Below, piece after piece: positions 17,033 through 26,764 of a stretch of 64,000 nt of DNA. The DNA is taken from positions 62,001-126,000 of IMG/VR virus record IMGVR_UViG_3300044846_005229. One strand, 5' to 3'. The first letter of the stretch is position 1. Every line of letters starts with the position of its first letter. Below the pieces are notes generated by a model, which saw only the letters and a list, made by a program, of their open reading frames with translations, made no database searches and was not told the DNA's origin. The stretch is from a virus. The position numbers and the translations under genes are program-made.

Positions 17033-17794
17033 TCAACGGTAATCAACGATACAGCGGCATCTGTCATAGCATCTGCATCTTTGTCCAGGAAGTGGTAAGG
17101 AACCGATTGGTTGCCAACCTAACTTCTCATATTCTTTGCAATCTCTGCAAGTTTTCTTATCTTTTTTGGCAACTCGCATCATTTCTTTATGGCCTTGTTC
17201 TTCCTTAACTAGGTAATCCCCCAGTTGGAAAAATGCGTAAGCTGGGGTAACAAGGTAGCGAGAAACCCTAGAAAAAACCCCTTGCCAGGTTTGCCCCACA
17301 CCGGAATCAATCGAATTCTGTATGGCATTCTGGACCTCGGGATCCTCCGAATCGTAATCAGGATCCTCTAAAATATCCCAATCATAGTCGCCAGATGGAC
17401 CTTTGGAGGCAAAATCCATTTCGTTACCAACGATGGAGATTACATTACTATCAAATCGAGCCTTTGTCACATCGAGGAATTTAAGTAATGGTGGCACCAA
17501 TTGTCCAACAACTGTTGGCCATGCTTTTTCCAATTTTGCTTTAGGCTTCGATGATGCTGACCCAAGGTAGACTCCTGCTAAAGATGCCTCTAAGGTTTTG
17601 TCAACCATGGCACGAGAAAACTCGTCCCACTTTATGTCTTTGTCCTTCAGAGACTTAACTAAAAGCTTAGAATCCTTAAGCATCATACTCTCTAGGTTCC
17701 CGATGGTTTTAGCTTTTTTGGCCAGGGATTCGGCATTAGAGAAAAAATCTCCCCTCCTTTTAGTGACAGAGCCAATCAGGGAGAGGAGATCCAT
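17033..17794 (-). CDS. MuF-like minor head protein
   Basis: 253 residues. The C-terminal third matches the MuF/SPP1 gp7 minor head family: a helical stretch (VSRYLVTPAYAFFQLGDY) followed by a Cys-rich end TCRDCKEYEKLGW...PLPGQRCRCYDRCRC, the usual structural Cys pattern. MuF proteins bind the portal and are packaged in the procapsid. The gene follows the protease/scaffold gene with a 5-nt gap and the portal gene before it, the order known from Mu-type head modules. The N-terminal part is helical and basic. Confidence 0.75.
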   Translation of the reverse strand: MDLLSLIGSVTKRRGDFFSNAESLAKKAKTIGNLESMMLKDSKLLVKSLKDKDIKWDEFSRAMVDKTLEASLAGVYLGSASSKPKAKLEKAWPTVVGQLVPPLLKFLDVTKARFDSNVISIVGNEMDFASKGPSGDYDWDILEDPDYDSEDPEVQNAIQNSIDSGVGQTWQGVFSRVSRYLVTPAYAFFQLGDYLVKEEQGHKEMMRVAKKDKKTCRDCKEYEKLGWQPIGSLPLPGQRCRCYDRCRCIVDYR

Positions 17795-17799
17795 TTAGC

Positions 17800-20370
17800 T
17801 CAGTTAGAAGTCCAAAGGCAAGTTTTGATGGCTTCCAAATAGTCGGAGGCTTCACCGCGTTTTACCATTTCAAGGGCTCTTTCATGGGGATCCATGTTTT
17901 CTAAGGTTGCTTCAAATGCTTTGTCTTCTGGTCCAACAATTTCCCCAAAATGCACCATGCTTGGCAGGCGATTTAAAATTCCAAAAAGTTTGGATGTTGG
18001 TGTTTCACCTTCAGAGAATTCCAAGGTCCCAAATTCTAAACCTTCGCAGAAACTTTGCAGTTCATCTTGCTGAATGATAGCATTGGTCAGTTTGCCGTCG
18101 CTATAAAGGTTCTCAACGTAGTGGGAAATCCTTTGTTTATGGGCATGAACTTTCTGCTCTTCGAATTCCTTCTTGAGCCTATCGTTTTCTTGCTTAAGGG
18201 CTTCGATCTCCCTGTAGATTTGGGCGGGGAACCCAGTCGGGCGGGCTTGACCTGCAGAACCCATTCCGCTATACTTAACTTCTTCTTCCCCGTCAGAACA
18301 AGCTCCCATGGAACCCTTGGGCTCCTTATAAGTCGAACCCTTGCCTGTTACAGTCATTGGGTCTTCCTCCTCCGCTGCCTTTTTACGGCGGGACATTTCA
18401 CCTTCAGCATGGTTGACGGATGCCTTCTCACCGGACTTCTGACGAACAACCCGGACCTTATCACTTTGGGTAGCATCCTTTAGGTCAACTGCCATGTCGA
18501 GATCATCCGGATCTTCCTCAGAGCGAGTTGGGAAATCAGTCGGGCCACCCTCGCGGCCACGGGGGGCTTTACCACTGGAAGTCTTGGCGGATTTCGGTTC
18601 TCGGACGACCCCCTCTTCATCAGGCTCACCACCTTCGGCATGGTCGGCAATTGGGCCACCTTTGAGTGGGGCTCTTTTGTCGCTAGATGATTGGTGAATG
18701 ACGCGAGAAGTTTTGTTACCTTTAACTGATTTGACATCTACTGCCATGTCGAGATTGTCGGGGTCTTCCTCAGAAAGGTTAGAAACTGGGGTAGGCCCTT
18801 CGCTGCGGCCATGGGGATCCTTCCCATCGGAAGTTCCAGGGCGTTGCTTCTCTGGGTACTTGGTGCTGGCATCGTCATACTGATCGTTGTTTCTATCTTT
18901 GGCCATAGTGTCTTGACCGGCCCAACGACCTTCCTGACTATTGTCACCATCTTCCTCTCTAGCAGTCTTGAGACGGTCCTCGTCTTGTTCGCTATTTTTT
19001 GCAGTCTTGAGACGGTCCTCGTCTTGTTCACCATCGCTGGTTACACCCTCGCGGTCTTCCTCTGGGGCTTTACCAGCCTTTTGACGGGCACCGTAGCTAT
19101 CATCTTTAGATCGGGCAGTAACTGAACGGCCAGTAACTTTATCTCCGGTTTCACCTTTGCGGGTACCAAAGGATACTTTCCCATTAGATGCGGTTTTGTG
19201 ACTAACTTCGTCGTACTCTAGTTCATTGTACTCTGAATCCTCGTCATCCATTTCCTCTTCGTCCATGTCCGCTTCGTCAACAGGTTGACTGGGGGCTTTC
19301 TTTTTCTTGGACTTGGAAACTTCCTTATGCTGAGAATCGATACCTTCCTCAAATACTTGCTCAACAACCTGAACTTCCTGGCCACCAGCCCCTTTAGAGA
19401 CACGGCGCTTAATGCCTTCTTCGAATTCGGTGTCTTGGCGCTCCGTCTCATCCTCAGGGGAGTCCATCATTCTGGACTTTTTGCCACATTCGGTAACTTC
19501 CTTGAATTCCCCGTCTTCTTCGGTATCATCAAGTTTGGCTTCGGGGGAAACTTTTGATTTGGACATTTTTGGCTTGTTTTCTGGTGCTTTGGTTTCTAGA
19601 TTGGCTACTTCTTGAGTAGACTCAGTGATTTCAGCGCCTTCGCGCCCCAAGTTCTTTTTCATTTCAGAGAATTGCTGATTAGGGTTATCGGGGTTGGCGT
19701 TTTGATCCGCCGAATTTGTGGTTTCAGGTTGTTGGCCTTGGCCGACATCTGGTTCTGTTTGTTGGTCCTGGTTTTGTTCTAGTTGCTGTAGGGACTGATT
19801 GACTTCACTTTTGACTTCATCTAGTCTTTCTTTTAGCATTTCTAGGGGACTTTTTTCTATAAGCAGCGTCGGTCCTAAGTCCTTATCAAAAATTTGGTCA
19901 GGGGACAAGGCTACTGCAAAGTCGAAAACTCCCTCTTCTTCGCTGAAAGAGAATGGCTCCAAGCCTTTCACAGCTGGGGGTGCAGCTCCGAGTAATGCCA
20001 AATGCCTTGCACTCCACTTGCCTTTGTGTGGGTTAATGGGGGAATCGGGGGAATAGAAGGAAATGGAAACTTTCCTATAATGACCACCTCTAACTAAGTC
20101 CTTAGCTACATCCGTAAATTCTACATCTGCATATAAGTCATCACCCTTTTGAGAGAATCCTTTAATCCACCCGTAAGCAGGTACGCTGTCGTTATCTCCA
20201 GAGTGGCCAATTACAAGGGGGGCTGAATGGACTTTGGGGTCATATGAGTTTGCAACTTCCTTAAGGTCGTCAGCAGAGAAGTTTCTCTGCACACCCTGTG
20301 CGCTAGTTTGGGGGCCAGCTTTAAATACGTGGACTTTTTTTGAGAACACTTTTTTATCGGATTTACTCAT
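17800..20370 (-). CDS. Prohead protease-scaffold fusion (Mu I protein-like), 856 aa
   Basis: Residues 1-165 resemble the protease part of Mu-type I proteins: SKKVHVFKAG, DDLKEVANSYDPKVHSAPLV, VPAYGWIKGF, and ARHLALLGAAPPAVKGLEP near 135. Residues about 170-680 are a very long acidic/Gln/Lys-rich disordered region with internal repeats (SEEDPDNLDMAVD / SEEDPDDLDMAVD, RLKTAKNSEQDED / RLKTAREEDGD). Residues about 690-730 form a coiled coil (EIEALKQENDRLKKEFEEQK), followed by a compact C-terminus. The layout suggests a protease that later digests the fused scaffold. Most such proteins are 300-450 aa, so the disordered insert is exceptional. Confidence 0.7.
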   Translation of the reverse strand: MSKSDKKVFSKKVHVFKAGPQTSAQGVQRNFSADDLKEVANSYDPKVHSAPLVIGHSGDNDSVPAYGWIKGFSQKGDDLYADVEFTDVAKDLVRGGHYRKVSISFYSPDSPINPHKGKWSARHLALLGAAPPAVKGLEPFSFSEEEGVFDFAVALSPDQIFDKDLGPTLLIEKSPLEMLKERLDEVKSEVNQSLQQLEQNQDQQTEPDVGQGQQPETTNSADQNANPDNPNQQFSEMKKNLGREGAEITESTQEVANLETKAPENKPKMSKSKVSPEAKLDDTEEDGEFKEVTECGKKSRMMDSPEDETERQDTEFEEGIKRRVSKGAGGQEVQVVEQVFEEGIDSQHKEVSKSKKKKAPSQPVDEADMDEEEMDDEDSEYNELEYDEVSHKTASNGKVSFGTRKGETGDKVTGRSVTARSKDDSYGARQKAGKAPEEDREGVTSDGEQDEDRLKTAKNSEQDEDRLKTAREEDGDNSQEGRWAGQDTMAKDRNNDQYDDASTKYPEKQRPGTSDGKDPHGRSEGPTPVSNLSEEDPDNLDMAVDVKSVKGNKTSRVIHQSSSDKRAPLKGGPIADHAEGGEPDEEGVVREPKSAKTSSGKAPRGREGGPTDFPTRSEEDPDDLDMAVDLKDATQSDKVRVVRQKSGEKASVNHAEGEMSRRKKAAEEEDPMTVTGKGSTYKEPKGSMGACSDGEEEVKYSGMGSAGQARPTGFPAQIYREIEALKQENDRLKKEFEEQKVHAHKQRISHYVENLYSDGKLTNAIIQQDELQSFCEGLEFGTLEFSEGETPTSKLFGILNRLPSMVHFGEIVGPEDKAFEATLENMDPHERALEMVKRGEASDYLEAIKTCLWTSN

Positions 20371-20372
20371 GC

Positions 20373-22190
20373 TTATTTTTTACCCTTGACCTTGTTTTCC
20401 ATCTCTGATATTATAGAGTCTAATTCTCCATCGGAAATTCCACTTGTGGATTCGGCCTCATTTGACCCTTCCTCGGGGAGTTCCCCCGGTTCGGATTCCC
20501 CTGGTTCTTCAGCCAATGCAGAGTCTAAATCGGATAGTAAGGAGTCTAACTCTTTGTTGGCTTTGCTATTTTTCTTTTTTGGTTGCTTTTCTACAGGGGG
20601 TTGCTTTGTTGGAGTTTCTTCATTCGGAGTCGTCTCATCCGGGGTCTCTTCAGTTGGGGTCATCTCAACCGGAGCCTCTTCATCCAGGGTTTCTTCAGTC
20701 GGGGTCGTATCATCCGGGGTTTCTTCACCCTGAATTCCCTCATCCGGGGCCCCTTCATCTGGGGCCACCTCGTCCGGAGTCATCTCAGCCGGACCCCCTT
20801 CAGTAGGGGGAACCTCTGGGACTTCGCCCTCAGTGGTAGATCCTGGGACCCCTTCAGCATCCCCACCCGAACCATCATCAGGGCCAAAAATTGACTCATA
20901 TAGGTTCTTATCCTTTTCAGGGTCAAACGTAGTTTCACCTTCGCTACCCTGTTGGCCCTCAGCAGATTTAGCCTCATCTTCCAGATCAACTCTAAAGTGT
21001 CTCTCAATCCATTCTCTACGGGGTTTGAAACCATTTTGAATCAATAGGGAAACATCAGCGGGTGTCAGTTGGGACTCCTCAATTCTGAACTCCCTAGTTA
21101 AAGTCGGAGATGCAACATCAGCACCGAAATTTAAATCTACAATCCACCTTACCAAAGTTTGAGTTAGTTGATGACAGATCATTTCTGATATCTCAGATGC
21201 CCTCACCACTCGAACTACGTTGGCAACCATTGACGAAGCCCTGGAACCAGACTCAGCCTGCCCAGCTTCATTTTCACCGCAAATCAGAAGGCTAATGACT
21301 TTATCTAGGTAGTCAATCAAGCCTTTAAATACATCGGGGCTACCTTCAGGGTTTATAAAATCCAATACGAACCCTTCAGGTAAAACCATCGCGGTCTCTT
21401 GGGATAAATTTGAGATCATCCCATAAATATTATCGATTTCGGCTGTTGATGCACTTAGGGGGGCAGTTGCTACGGTAGTCGGGGTTGCATATCTATCACC
21501 ATAGAGAACATAAGACTCTAATGCCCTCCTCCTAAACTTCACCAGGGGGTATAAAATACGACCAATCGAAGAACCATAGGGATCCCCATTATGCTGAGTC
21601 CAGTACCTATTGATGATGAATTTACGCGCAGGTAGCTCGATACCTTCAAACATCCTGTTGAATGTCAAGCAACGCATTGTAAAACCTGTTTGAGAATCCT
21701 CAGCTTCTTGGAAGACAAATCGGCGCTGGTCTCTAACTCGAACATCAAATGGGATGACACCCCGCTTGGTTTTTTTCCACATTACTTCCGCAACACTGAA
21801 ACCAACGATTAAGGCTTCGGCTAAGCCTTTGAAAATATCGTCTATTGGCAACTCTTCTAAAACTTCAGCTACAAAGTCCCTGACGGCTAAGTCTCCGGGT
21901 TTATCGCTGTATTCCTGAATATACCATGGCCTAGACGTAACTTCCTGGAGCAACTTAGAGTAAGAACCCTGGACTTGTTCATCCAATAGCAACCTTTGGT
22001 AAGTTGATAATGCGCGATTACCCCCCTTTTGGATTAGTAGATCGTCATTAGGGCGAACAATGCTGGAACCAGTCCCCGTAAAAGGAGAGCTGGAACCAAA
22101 CATGTAAATAGAACTAAGCGCATACGGGTTACTGATGTACGAGCTTATTTCACCGGTTGGGACAGGCGAGGTCTTAAATCTTTTGGCCAT
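20373..22190 (-). CDS. Portal protein, Mu gp29 / DUF935-like
   Basis: 605 residues. Residues about 40-400 match the DUF935 portal family: QRLLLDEQVQGSYSKLLQEV, GFSVAEVMWKK, RRFVF, RYWTQHNGDPYGSSIGRILYP, KFRRRALESYVLYGDRYATP and LICGENEAGQAESGSRASS. Portals form the dodecameric vertex through which DNA is packaged. Residues about 415-600 are a disordered tail with many repeats of the type TPTEETPDE; the usual family length is about 500. It sits upstream of the protease/scaffold and MuF genes in standard Mu order. The terminase is not in this window. Confidence 0.85.
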   Translation of the reverse strand: MAKRFKTSPVPTGEISSYISNPYALSSIYMFGSSSPFTGTGSSIVRPNDDLLIQKGGNRALSTYQRLLLDEQVQGSYSKLLQEVTSRPWYIQEYSDKPGDLAVRDFVAEVLEELPIDDIFKGLAEALIVGFSVAEVMWKKTKRGVIPFDVRVRDQRRFVFQEAEDSQTGFTMRCLTFNRMFEGIELPARKFIINRYWTQHNGDPYGSSIGRILYPLVKFRRRALESYVLYGDRYATPTTVATAPLSASTAEIDNIYGMISNLSQETAMVLPEGFVLDFINPEGSPDVFKGLIDYLDKVISLLICGENEAGQAESGSRASSMVANVVRVVRASEISEMICHQLTQTLVRWIVDLNFGADVASPTLTREFRIEESQLTPADVSLLIQNGFKPRREWIERHFRVDLEDEAKSAEGQQGSEGETTFDPEKDKNLYESIFGPDDGSGGDAEGVPGSTTEGEVPEVPPTEGGPAEMTPDEVAPDEGAPDEGIQGEETPDDTTPTEETLDEEAPVEMTPTEETPDETTPNEETPTKQPPVEKQPKKKNSKANKELDSLLSDLDSALAEEPGESEPGELPEEGSNEAESTSGISDGELDSIISEMENKVKGKK

Positions 22191-22266
22191 TGCCTTCCCC
22201 CTTGTTGATATGATGTTTGACCAAGCTACTAAATGTTATGCTGTAGAGGTTTTACCCCGTGGAAAC

Positions 22267-22644
22267 TTAGTTTCCAAGGGAGAATTGAACAGGAGGTTGA
22301 GGTATGTTATTGACGGCGTAAGTAATGGCCACTAAATAAACACCGTCGTCCCCCCTGGTTACCCAGTCCCCATTAACAGAGAGGGAAGTTAAACCTGAAA
22401 CCTGTGATGATATTGAAGTTTGAAACTCTGAATTAATTTGCCCAGGGTCCATTACATCTAGAGTATGGTCACCAACCCCATAATCAGCTCTCATCACCCT
22501 TTCGAAAAATCTCGTCTCTACTACACTTCTGATCTCTTGAGATTTCAATTCAAAATCAGTACTTGTAGCTAAATTACCATTCTTAATTCTTAAAGGGTAA
22601 GCTATGCCCCTTACAGTGGGGTATGTCGGTTGCGGCACACTCAT
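22267..22644 (-). CDS. Baseplate wedge protein gp25 / GPW-like
   Basis: 125 residues. It fits the gp25/GPW pattern: GIAYPLRIKNGNLATSTD, an ETRFFERVMRADYGVG segment (family: R..R..p.yG), and a C-terminal beta strand with VTRGDDGVYLVAITY. Proteins of this family link wedges to sheath and hub. It overlaps the preceding gene by 4 nt. Separation from the main baseplate operon by head genes shows a rearranged gene order. Confidence 0.8.
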   Translation of the reverse strand: MSVPQPTYPTVRGIAYPLRIKNGNLATSTDFELKSQEIRSVVETRFFERVMRADYGVGDHTLDVMDPGQINSEFQTSISSQVSGLTSLSVNGDWVTRGDDGVYLVAITYAVNNIPQPPVQFSLGN

Positions 22645-22925
22645 CTATAACACCTTAGAATTTGAAGCTCTAATTGTCTTACCCTCCTTTTTATCTCCTC
22701 CGTAGGTAAGTCACTTCCCATGACTTTCTTCATTTCTACCCTAATTAGACCATTCGGCAAAGACCCATACAGTGATGGATCAGTCAGTTGTTCTGAAACT
22801 CTTTGATTGTCGCTATCTAGCATATAGAGGCAGAATGCTTCTAATGAAACACCCTGCCCCTTAGCTTCTTGCTCTAGCTTAGAAAAAAGAGAGTCAGGAA
22901 TCTGTAGCTTTAATTCCTTGTTCAT
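22641..22925 (-). CDS. Small ribbon-helix-helix-like protein (94 aa)
   Basis: 94 residues. The first 40 (ELKLQIPDSLFSKLEQEAKGQGVSLEAFCLYML) have the strand-helix-helix pattern of Arc/MetJ/HicB-type DNA-binding proteins. The C-terminus is helical and basic. It lies between sheath and gp25 genes, overlapping the latter (ATGA). It may regulate the virion operon; a structural role cannot be excluded. Confidence 0.5.
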   Translation of the reverse strand: MNKELKLQIPDSLFSKLEQEAKGQGVSLEAFCLYMLDSDNQRVSEQLTDPSLYGSLPNGLIRVEMKKVMGSDLPTEEIKRRVRQLELQILRCYR

Positions 22926-22940
22926 TGACCCTCTTGTAGG

Positions 22941-25900
22941 TTAACCTAAGCCCCTTGATTGAAGTTCATTGCTCATTTGACCAATGGAAACTCTAATCAA
23001 TCCAACATCGATTCTTTCCATTGTTGGGACAGGGACATCATAGACTTGGACATTGACGATTCCGTTTTCCAGATCTTCGACCCTGTTGATCCTTTCGTCG
23101 CAGATGACTTGGAAAGCATCCGAAGGCTTAGCGCCATAAAGAGCACCTTCGTTGTAAAGTTGACCCATGACGCTGTTGCCAATGGTGACAATCTGGTTGA
23201 AGATAACTCCAAAGCCATCAATTACTGAGAAGATTTGATTATCAAATACCCTGCGGAGCGAACCATAAACAACGTTTTGAATGACGCGGGTGTTGACAAA
23301 TTGGTACTTACGTTGTTCAGGGATAGCAGGGTTAATCCTAGTTCTTCCACCCCAGATGAAAATCGCAGAAGAAGCATAACCAGGAAGAGTCCTAGCAACG
23401 TTGCAACCCCTGGGGTTTAACAGGTTCTGTTGAGCAGAGTTGACAGAAAGTTGGGCGCTAATAGCATCGACAAGTTGATACTTAGTGCCAGCTGGAGGGA
23501 ATTGGAACCCCTCTGAACGATAACGCCTTAGTGCAACTCCGGCCACATACGGGGAGAGAGGAATGTACTGACCCGCTGAATTAAGGATGTGTGGGCCATA
23601 GTAGGCAATAAATCCAAAAGCGTTAAAGTAGCGTTGGCTATCCTCTAGCAAGCGTGCTACATTATCGACACCGGCCTCTATGAATACCGCCTCTGGTTCA
23701 CCTGAATTTCCCACCCCACGTAAAGCATCATCGATAATCTCAGTGGATGTAATGGCATCAAAGTTCCACAAATTGGTTAATGGTGTTTGCTCTTCGGTTA
23801 ATACAAGTTCGACTTGTGAGCCATGGCACACATGGCCAACCGAAGTAAGATCACCACCAAGGCTATTAGCAGGGACCACAACCCAGTCGTAACTGCCCCC
23901 GTTAAGCACTACAGCAATCCGGTCACCCACTTTAACTGCAGTCATACCGTCTGGTGCCACAGAGTTTGTTGGTGCCGAGGTCACTTGGAAGTAGACACCA
24001 CCCAAATGGCTGATAGAAGACTGAATGTTAATGCCTGTGCTGGAAACGGCTAGTCCGCAAGCTACCGCATAAGGAGAAGCTACATCAAGAAGTCCTGTGC
24101 CAGCGGTGGTATTAGCCCCGTAGTCGCCACCGTAGATGGCGTCAATGGCTGGAACTATGAAGGCCTGGGAGGTAAAGTTTTGGTCTGTAGTCGGGGTGCA
24201 AATATAGTTTTGAGTTGAACTCTGCGTTGCACCCGGATTAACTAAAGCCAGGGTAGGCAGCCATCCAGCAGATGTGGTTTCACCATAGGGGAAAATCAAC
24301 TCCTCACCAAGGATCTTGGAACTCCTATTAAGATACATGGACACAGTTGGGTTGCCAGCTCCGGGGGCTGGTGCCACCGATGCGTCAGCAGCCTGGCTTG
24401 CGATAATACCGCTGTTTAAACCATATTTCCGAGCCCTAATTAGGGGGATAGTGGTTAGTTCGGCCAAATTAACAGAAGTCAAGTTACCACCCAGTACCCC
24501 GGAGTACAAAATGGTGGGCTTTGTGGAAATAGAGCCAGATGGGAAAGTAATGTATGAGCCAGACAAATACCCCGTATAGCTAGATGCTAGCAGGATGGTA
24601 TCATTATCAATGACCTTGGCAAAGTAAGGATTAATGGAGTTAGCAGTAGTTGCCTTTAGCAAAGTCGTGGTGCCAGCCAAAACAGCTTGCGTGAAGAAGA
24701 CTTTTTGACCATTGACTAGACCATGCTTATTGATGTCTAGTGACGCATGAGCAGTAGTACTACCGGTCATGGTATAAGAATTGATACCCTCAGAAGGGTC
24801 AAACAAAGTCCTTGAGATGAAATTCAGCCTATAATCTCTGGTTGAATCCTGAAGGGTTGCAGGAAGGTGCAATGTATTAACTCCCTTTGTTTCCCCTGTG
24901 ATATTTTGAACCAGGTTAGAGGTTTGCCCCTGAATTTCAACAGGCCAATTCCAGTCAGGTGTGCCGTAAGTGACGACCGCTGTAGATCCGGTTGGGGTGT
25001 TAACTACATAAGCTCCATTTGCTGCAGCTACACCGTTAGCTACAAGGTCAGTGCCCCCAGCAGCCATAACCGCTGTCAACACTGCAGTAGCTTCAGATGC
25101 TGTTTCTGTGATGTAGACATATTGAGTGCTGCTATTAGAAGGATAAGCACAGAACAGATTCTCATCATATGGGGGTGCTACGATATAGACAGTAGCTGAA
25201 GTCTCACCCATGCCAAACAATCCACCGAAGTCCGCACCAGCGTTGCTGATGGTTACCTCTTGAATCTCTTTCCCAACTGGCCAAACAGCACCATCAACAA
25301 CGAAAATGCCATTCTGGGCCAAACCAGAAACAGACTCCAATGCAAAGACAGCTGGGTCTAAAATGCCAACCTTCTCACCAGCAGCTACAGTTGCTGTAGA
25401 TTGCAGTACTGCGACCTTTGGGCTATGGCCAGGGATCATAGATTGGTATGGCAAACGTCTGTAAGTAACGTCATTGCCGATCCATTCGTAAATGGTATTA
25501 TCAACCAAATACTTCAAGCCCATTACCAAATCTTCGGCGGGCTGATGTGGGATGTAGTTTTTATATTTATTGATATCTGTGACTAAGAACGAGCCTCCGT
25601 CTGCCAAAGCCAGCCACTTAAAGTTACCATCTTCGCAATGGGCAGCAGCAGCAGCTCCCACGGCAGTTCTACCTGCAGCATCAAACTGTGCATATGCAGT
25701 GGGCGATAGCAGATATCCCTGGTCTTGTTGTCCGTCAAATGCAGTTCTGATGCACTGAACATAGTCTTGAGGGACCCTTTCCAGGCTAGTCTGGGCACAA
25801 TCAATAGTTCCGACCACATAGCAATCGGTCATTAAGATTTTAGCAGCGCCTACAATGAATTGTTCAGGTACTACTTGGATAGTCCCGTCAAAAGTTGTAG

Positions 25901-26591
25901 CTGCCAGGACTGCAAATCCGCTTTCTGAATTTGTCTCAGGGCAAAGGGTATTTACTAGGCCCGACTCCCTGACATAGGCGGAACTGCTAATGCTAGGATT
26001 AGACTCAATTGCAGCAGCAAATGCGTTGACGATTGCAGATGAAATCTTACGGTTATTTACTTCGTCTCCAACGATATAACTAACGGGGATAGTAACGGGG
26101 ACACCAAGCCACTCGCCATTGGCAGTATAACCAGTGGAACCGTCTCCAGCCACTAGCTTTTGGCCATTAAGGGTCATTTGGATATACACCTGGTCACCAG
26201 CTTCAAGCTGGGAAGGTAGTCCAGTGGAATTGATTTTGGTGCCAGAAGGTAGAAACTCGATTTCAGCAATCTGAGTTGGTGTTCCTACTCTGACGACACG
26301 AACGTCCCCAACTTGTTGGGCATTTAGGAAAAGTTCATTTACACAATTATAGCTAAGAAGGGGGATTTTCTCGGTGGGGACCCCTCCTACTAAGGCCCTA
26401 TAGTCATTCAGAGAAGTGATGACGACAGGGGCATTAAACGGAAAGCGACTTACTGGGACAGTATCCTCAGTTTCTACCAACATGTAAGCGGTGTTAAATG
26501 TTGCGATTGGCGCGGCTGTAATATTGCCAGCGACTTCGTTTATGAATGTACCAGGGGCCCCAGGAGTGGTGCCAAAAGAGAAAGTTGCCAT
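22941..26591 (-). CDS. Contractile tail sheath protein, unusually large (1216 aa)
   Basis: The C-terminal 200 residues carry the sheath signature: SAIFIWGGRT, the block RKYQFVNTRVIQNVVYGSLRR, VFDNQI, FQVICDERIN, and a final beta strand ending RIDVGLIRVS. The N-terminus begins PGTFINEVAG, also usual (PGVYVEE-like). The protein is nearly twice T4 gp18 (659 aa). Residues about 380-850 look like inserted Gly/Thr/Ala-rich beta domains, probably exposed on the tail surface. The sheath contracts around the tube to drive injection. It starts 16 nt after a pair of tiny ORFs. Confidence 0.88.
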   Translation of the reverse strand: MATFSFGTTPGAPGTFINEVAGNITAAPIATFNTAYMLVETEDTVPVSRFPFNAPVVITSLNDYRALVGGVPTEKIPLLSYNCVNELFLNAQQVGDVRVVRVGTPTQIAEIEFLPSGTKINSTGLPSQLEAGDQVYIQMTLNGQKLVAGDGSTGYTANGEWLGVPVTIPVSYIVGDEVNNRKISSAIVNAFAAAIESNPSISSSAYVRESGLVNTLCPETNSESGFAVLAATTFDGTIQVVPEQFIVGAAKILMTDCYVVGTIDCAQTSLERVPQDYVQCIRTAFDGQQDQGYLLSPTAYAQFDAAGRTAVGAAAAAHCEDGNFKWLALADGGSFLVTDINKYKNYIPHQPAEDLVMGLKYLVDNTIYEWIGNDVTYRRLPYQSMIPGHSPKVAVLQSTATVAAGEKVGILDPAVFALESVSGLAQNGIFVVDGAVWPVGKEIQEVTISNAGADFGGLFGMGETSATVYIVAPPYDENLFCAYPSNSSTQYVYITETASEATAVLTAVMAAGGTDLVANGVAAANGAYVVNTPTGSTAVVTYGTPDWNWPVEIQGQTSNLVQNITGETKGVNTLHLPATLQDSTRDYRLNFISRTLFDPSEGINSYTMTGSTTAHASLDINKHGLVNGQKVFFTQAVLAGTTTLLKATTANSINPYFAKVIDNDTILLASSYTGYLSGSYITFPSGSISTKPTILYSGVLGGNLTSVNLAELTTIPLIRARKYGLNSGIIASQAADASVAPAPGAGNPTVSMYLNRSSKILGEELIFPYGETTSAGWLPTLALVNPGATQSSTQNYICTPTTDQNFTSQAFIVPAIDAIYGGDYGANTTAGTGLLDVASPYAVACGLAVSSTGINIQSSISHLGGVYFQVTSAPTNSVAPDGMTAVKVGDRIAVVLNGGSYDWVVVPANSLGGDLTSVGHVCHGSQVELVLTEEQTPLTNLWNFDAITSTEIIDDALRGVGNSGEPEAVFIEAGVDNVARLLEDSQRYFNAFGFIAYYGPHILNSAGQYIPLSPYVAGVALRRYRSEGFQFPPAGTKYQLVDAISAQLSVNSAQQNLLNPRGCNVARTLPGYASSAIFIWGGRTRINPAIPEQRKYQFVNTRVIQNVVYGSLRRVFDNQIFSVIDGFGVIFNQIVTIGNSVMGQLYNEGALYGAKPSDAFQVICDERINRVEDLENGIVNVQVYDVPVPTMERIDVGLIRVSIGQMSNELQSRGLG

Positions 26592-26612
26592 TTTATATTT
26601 AGTATTCCCCCT

Positions 26613-26684
26613 TTACCTAACCCTCGTACCGGCGGGGATAACTCCGGTGGTGGTGCCCGTAGGCCAAGGATTGTTTATGGACAA
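26613..26684 (-). CDS. Possible tiny ORF upstream of the sheath gene (23 aa, TTG start)
   Basis: A TTG start, overlapping by spacing the stop of another small ORF, gives 23 codons (SINNPWPTGTTTGVIPAGTRVR). The Thr/Gly/Pro-rich sequence looks translated in style but cannot be proved. It fills most of the gap between the LysM-like gene and the sheath gene. Confidence 0.25.
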   Translation of the reverse strand: MSINNPWPTGTTTGVIPAGTRVR

Positions 26685-26747
26685 TTAATATTTACCCACC
26701 ATTGAATCGACATCCTTTCCGGCCTGAATGGTGATGCCCCCAGCCAA
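26685..26747 (-). CDS. Possible tiny ORF upstream of the sheath gene (20 aa, TTG start)
   Basis: A TTG-initiated frame of 20 codons, AGGITIQAGKDVDSMVGKY, directly abutting the next tiny ORF. It could be a small tail peptide or just leader sequence. No homologue recognised. Confidence 0.25.
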   Translation of the reverse strand: MAGGITIQAGKDVDSMVGKY

Positions 26748-26764
26748 AGATTAGAGGTTTTATC

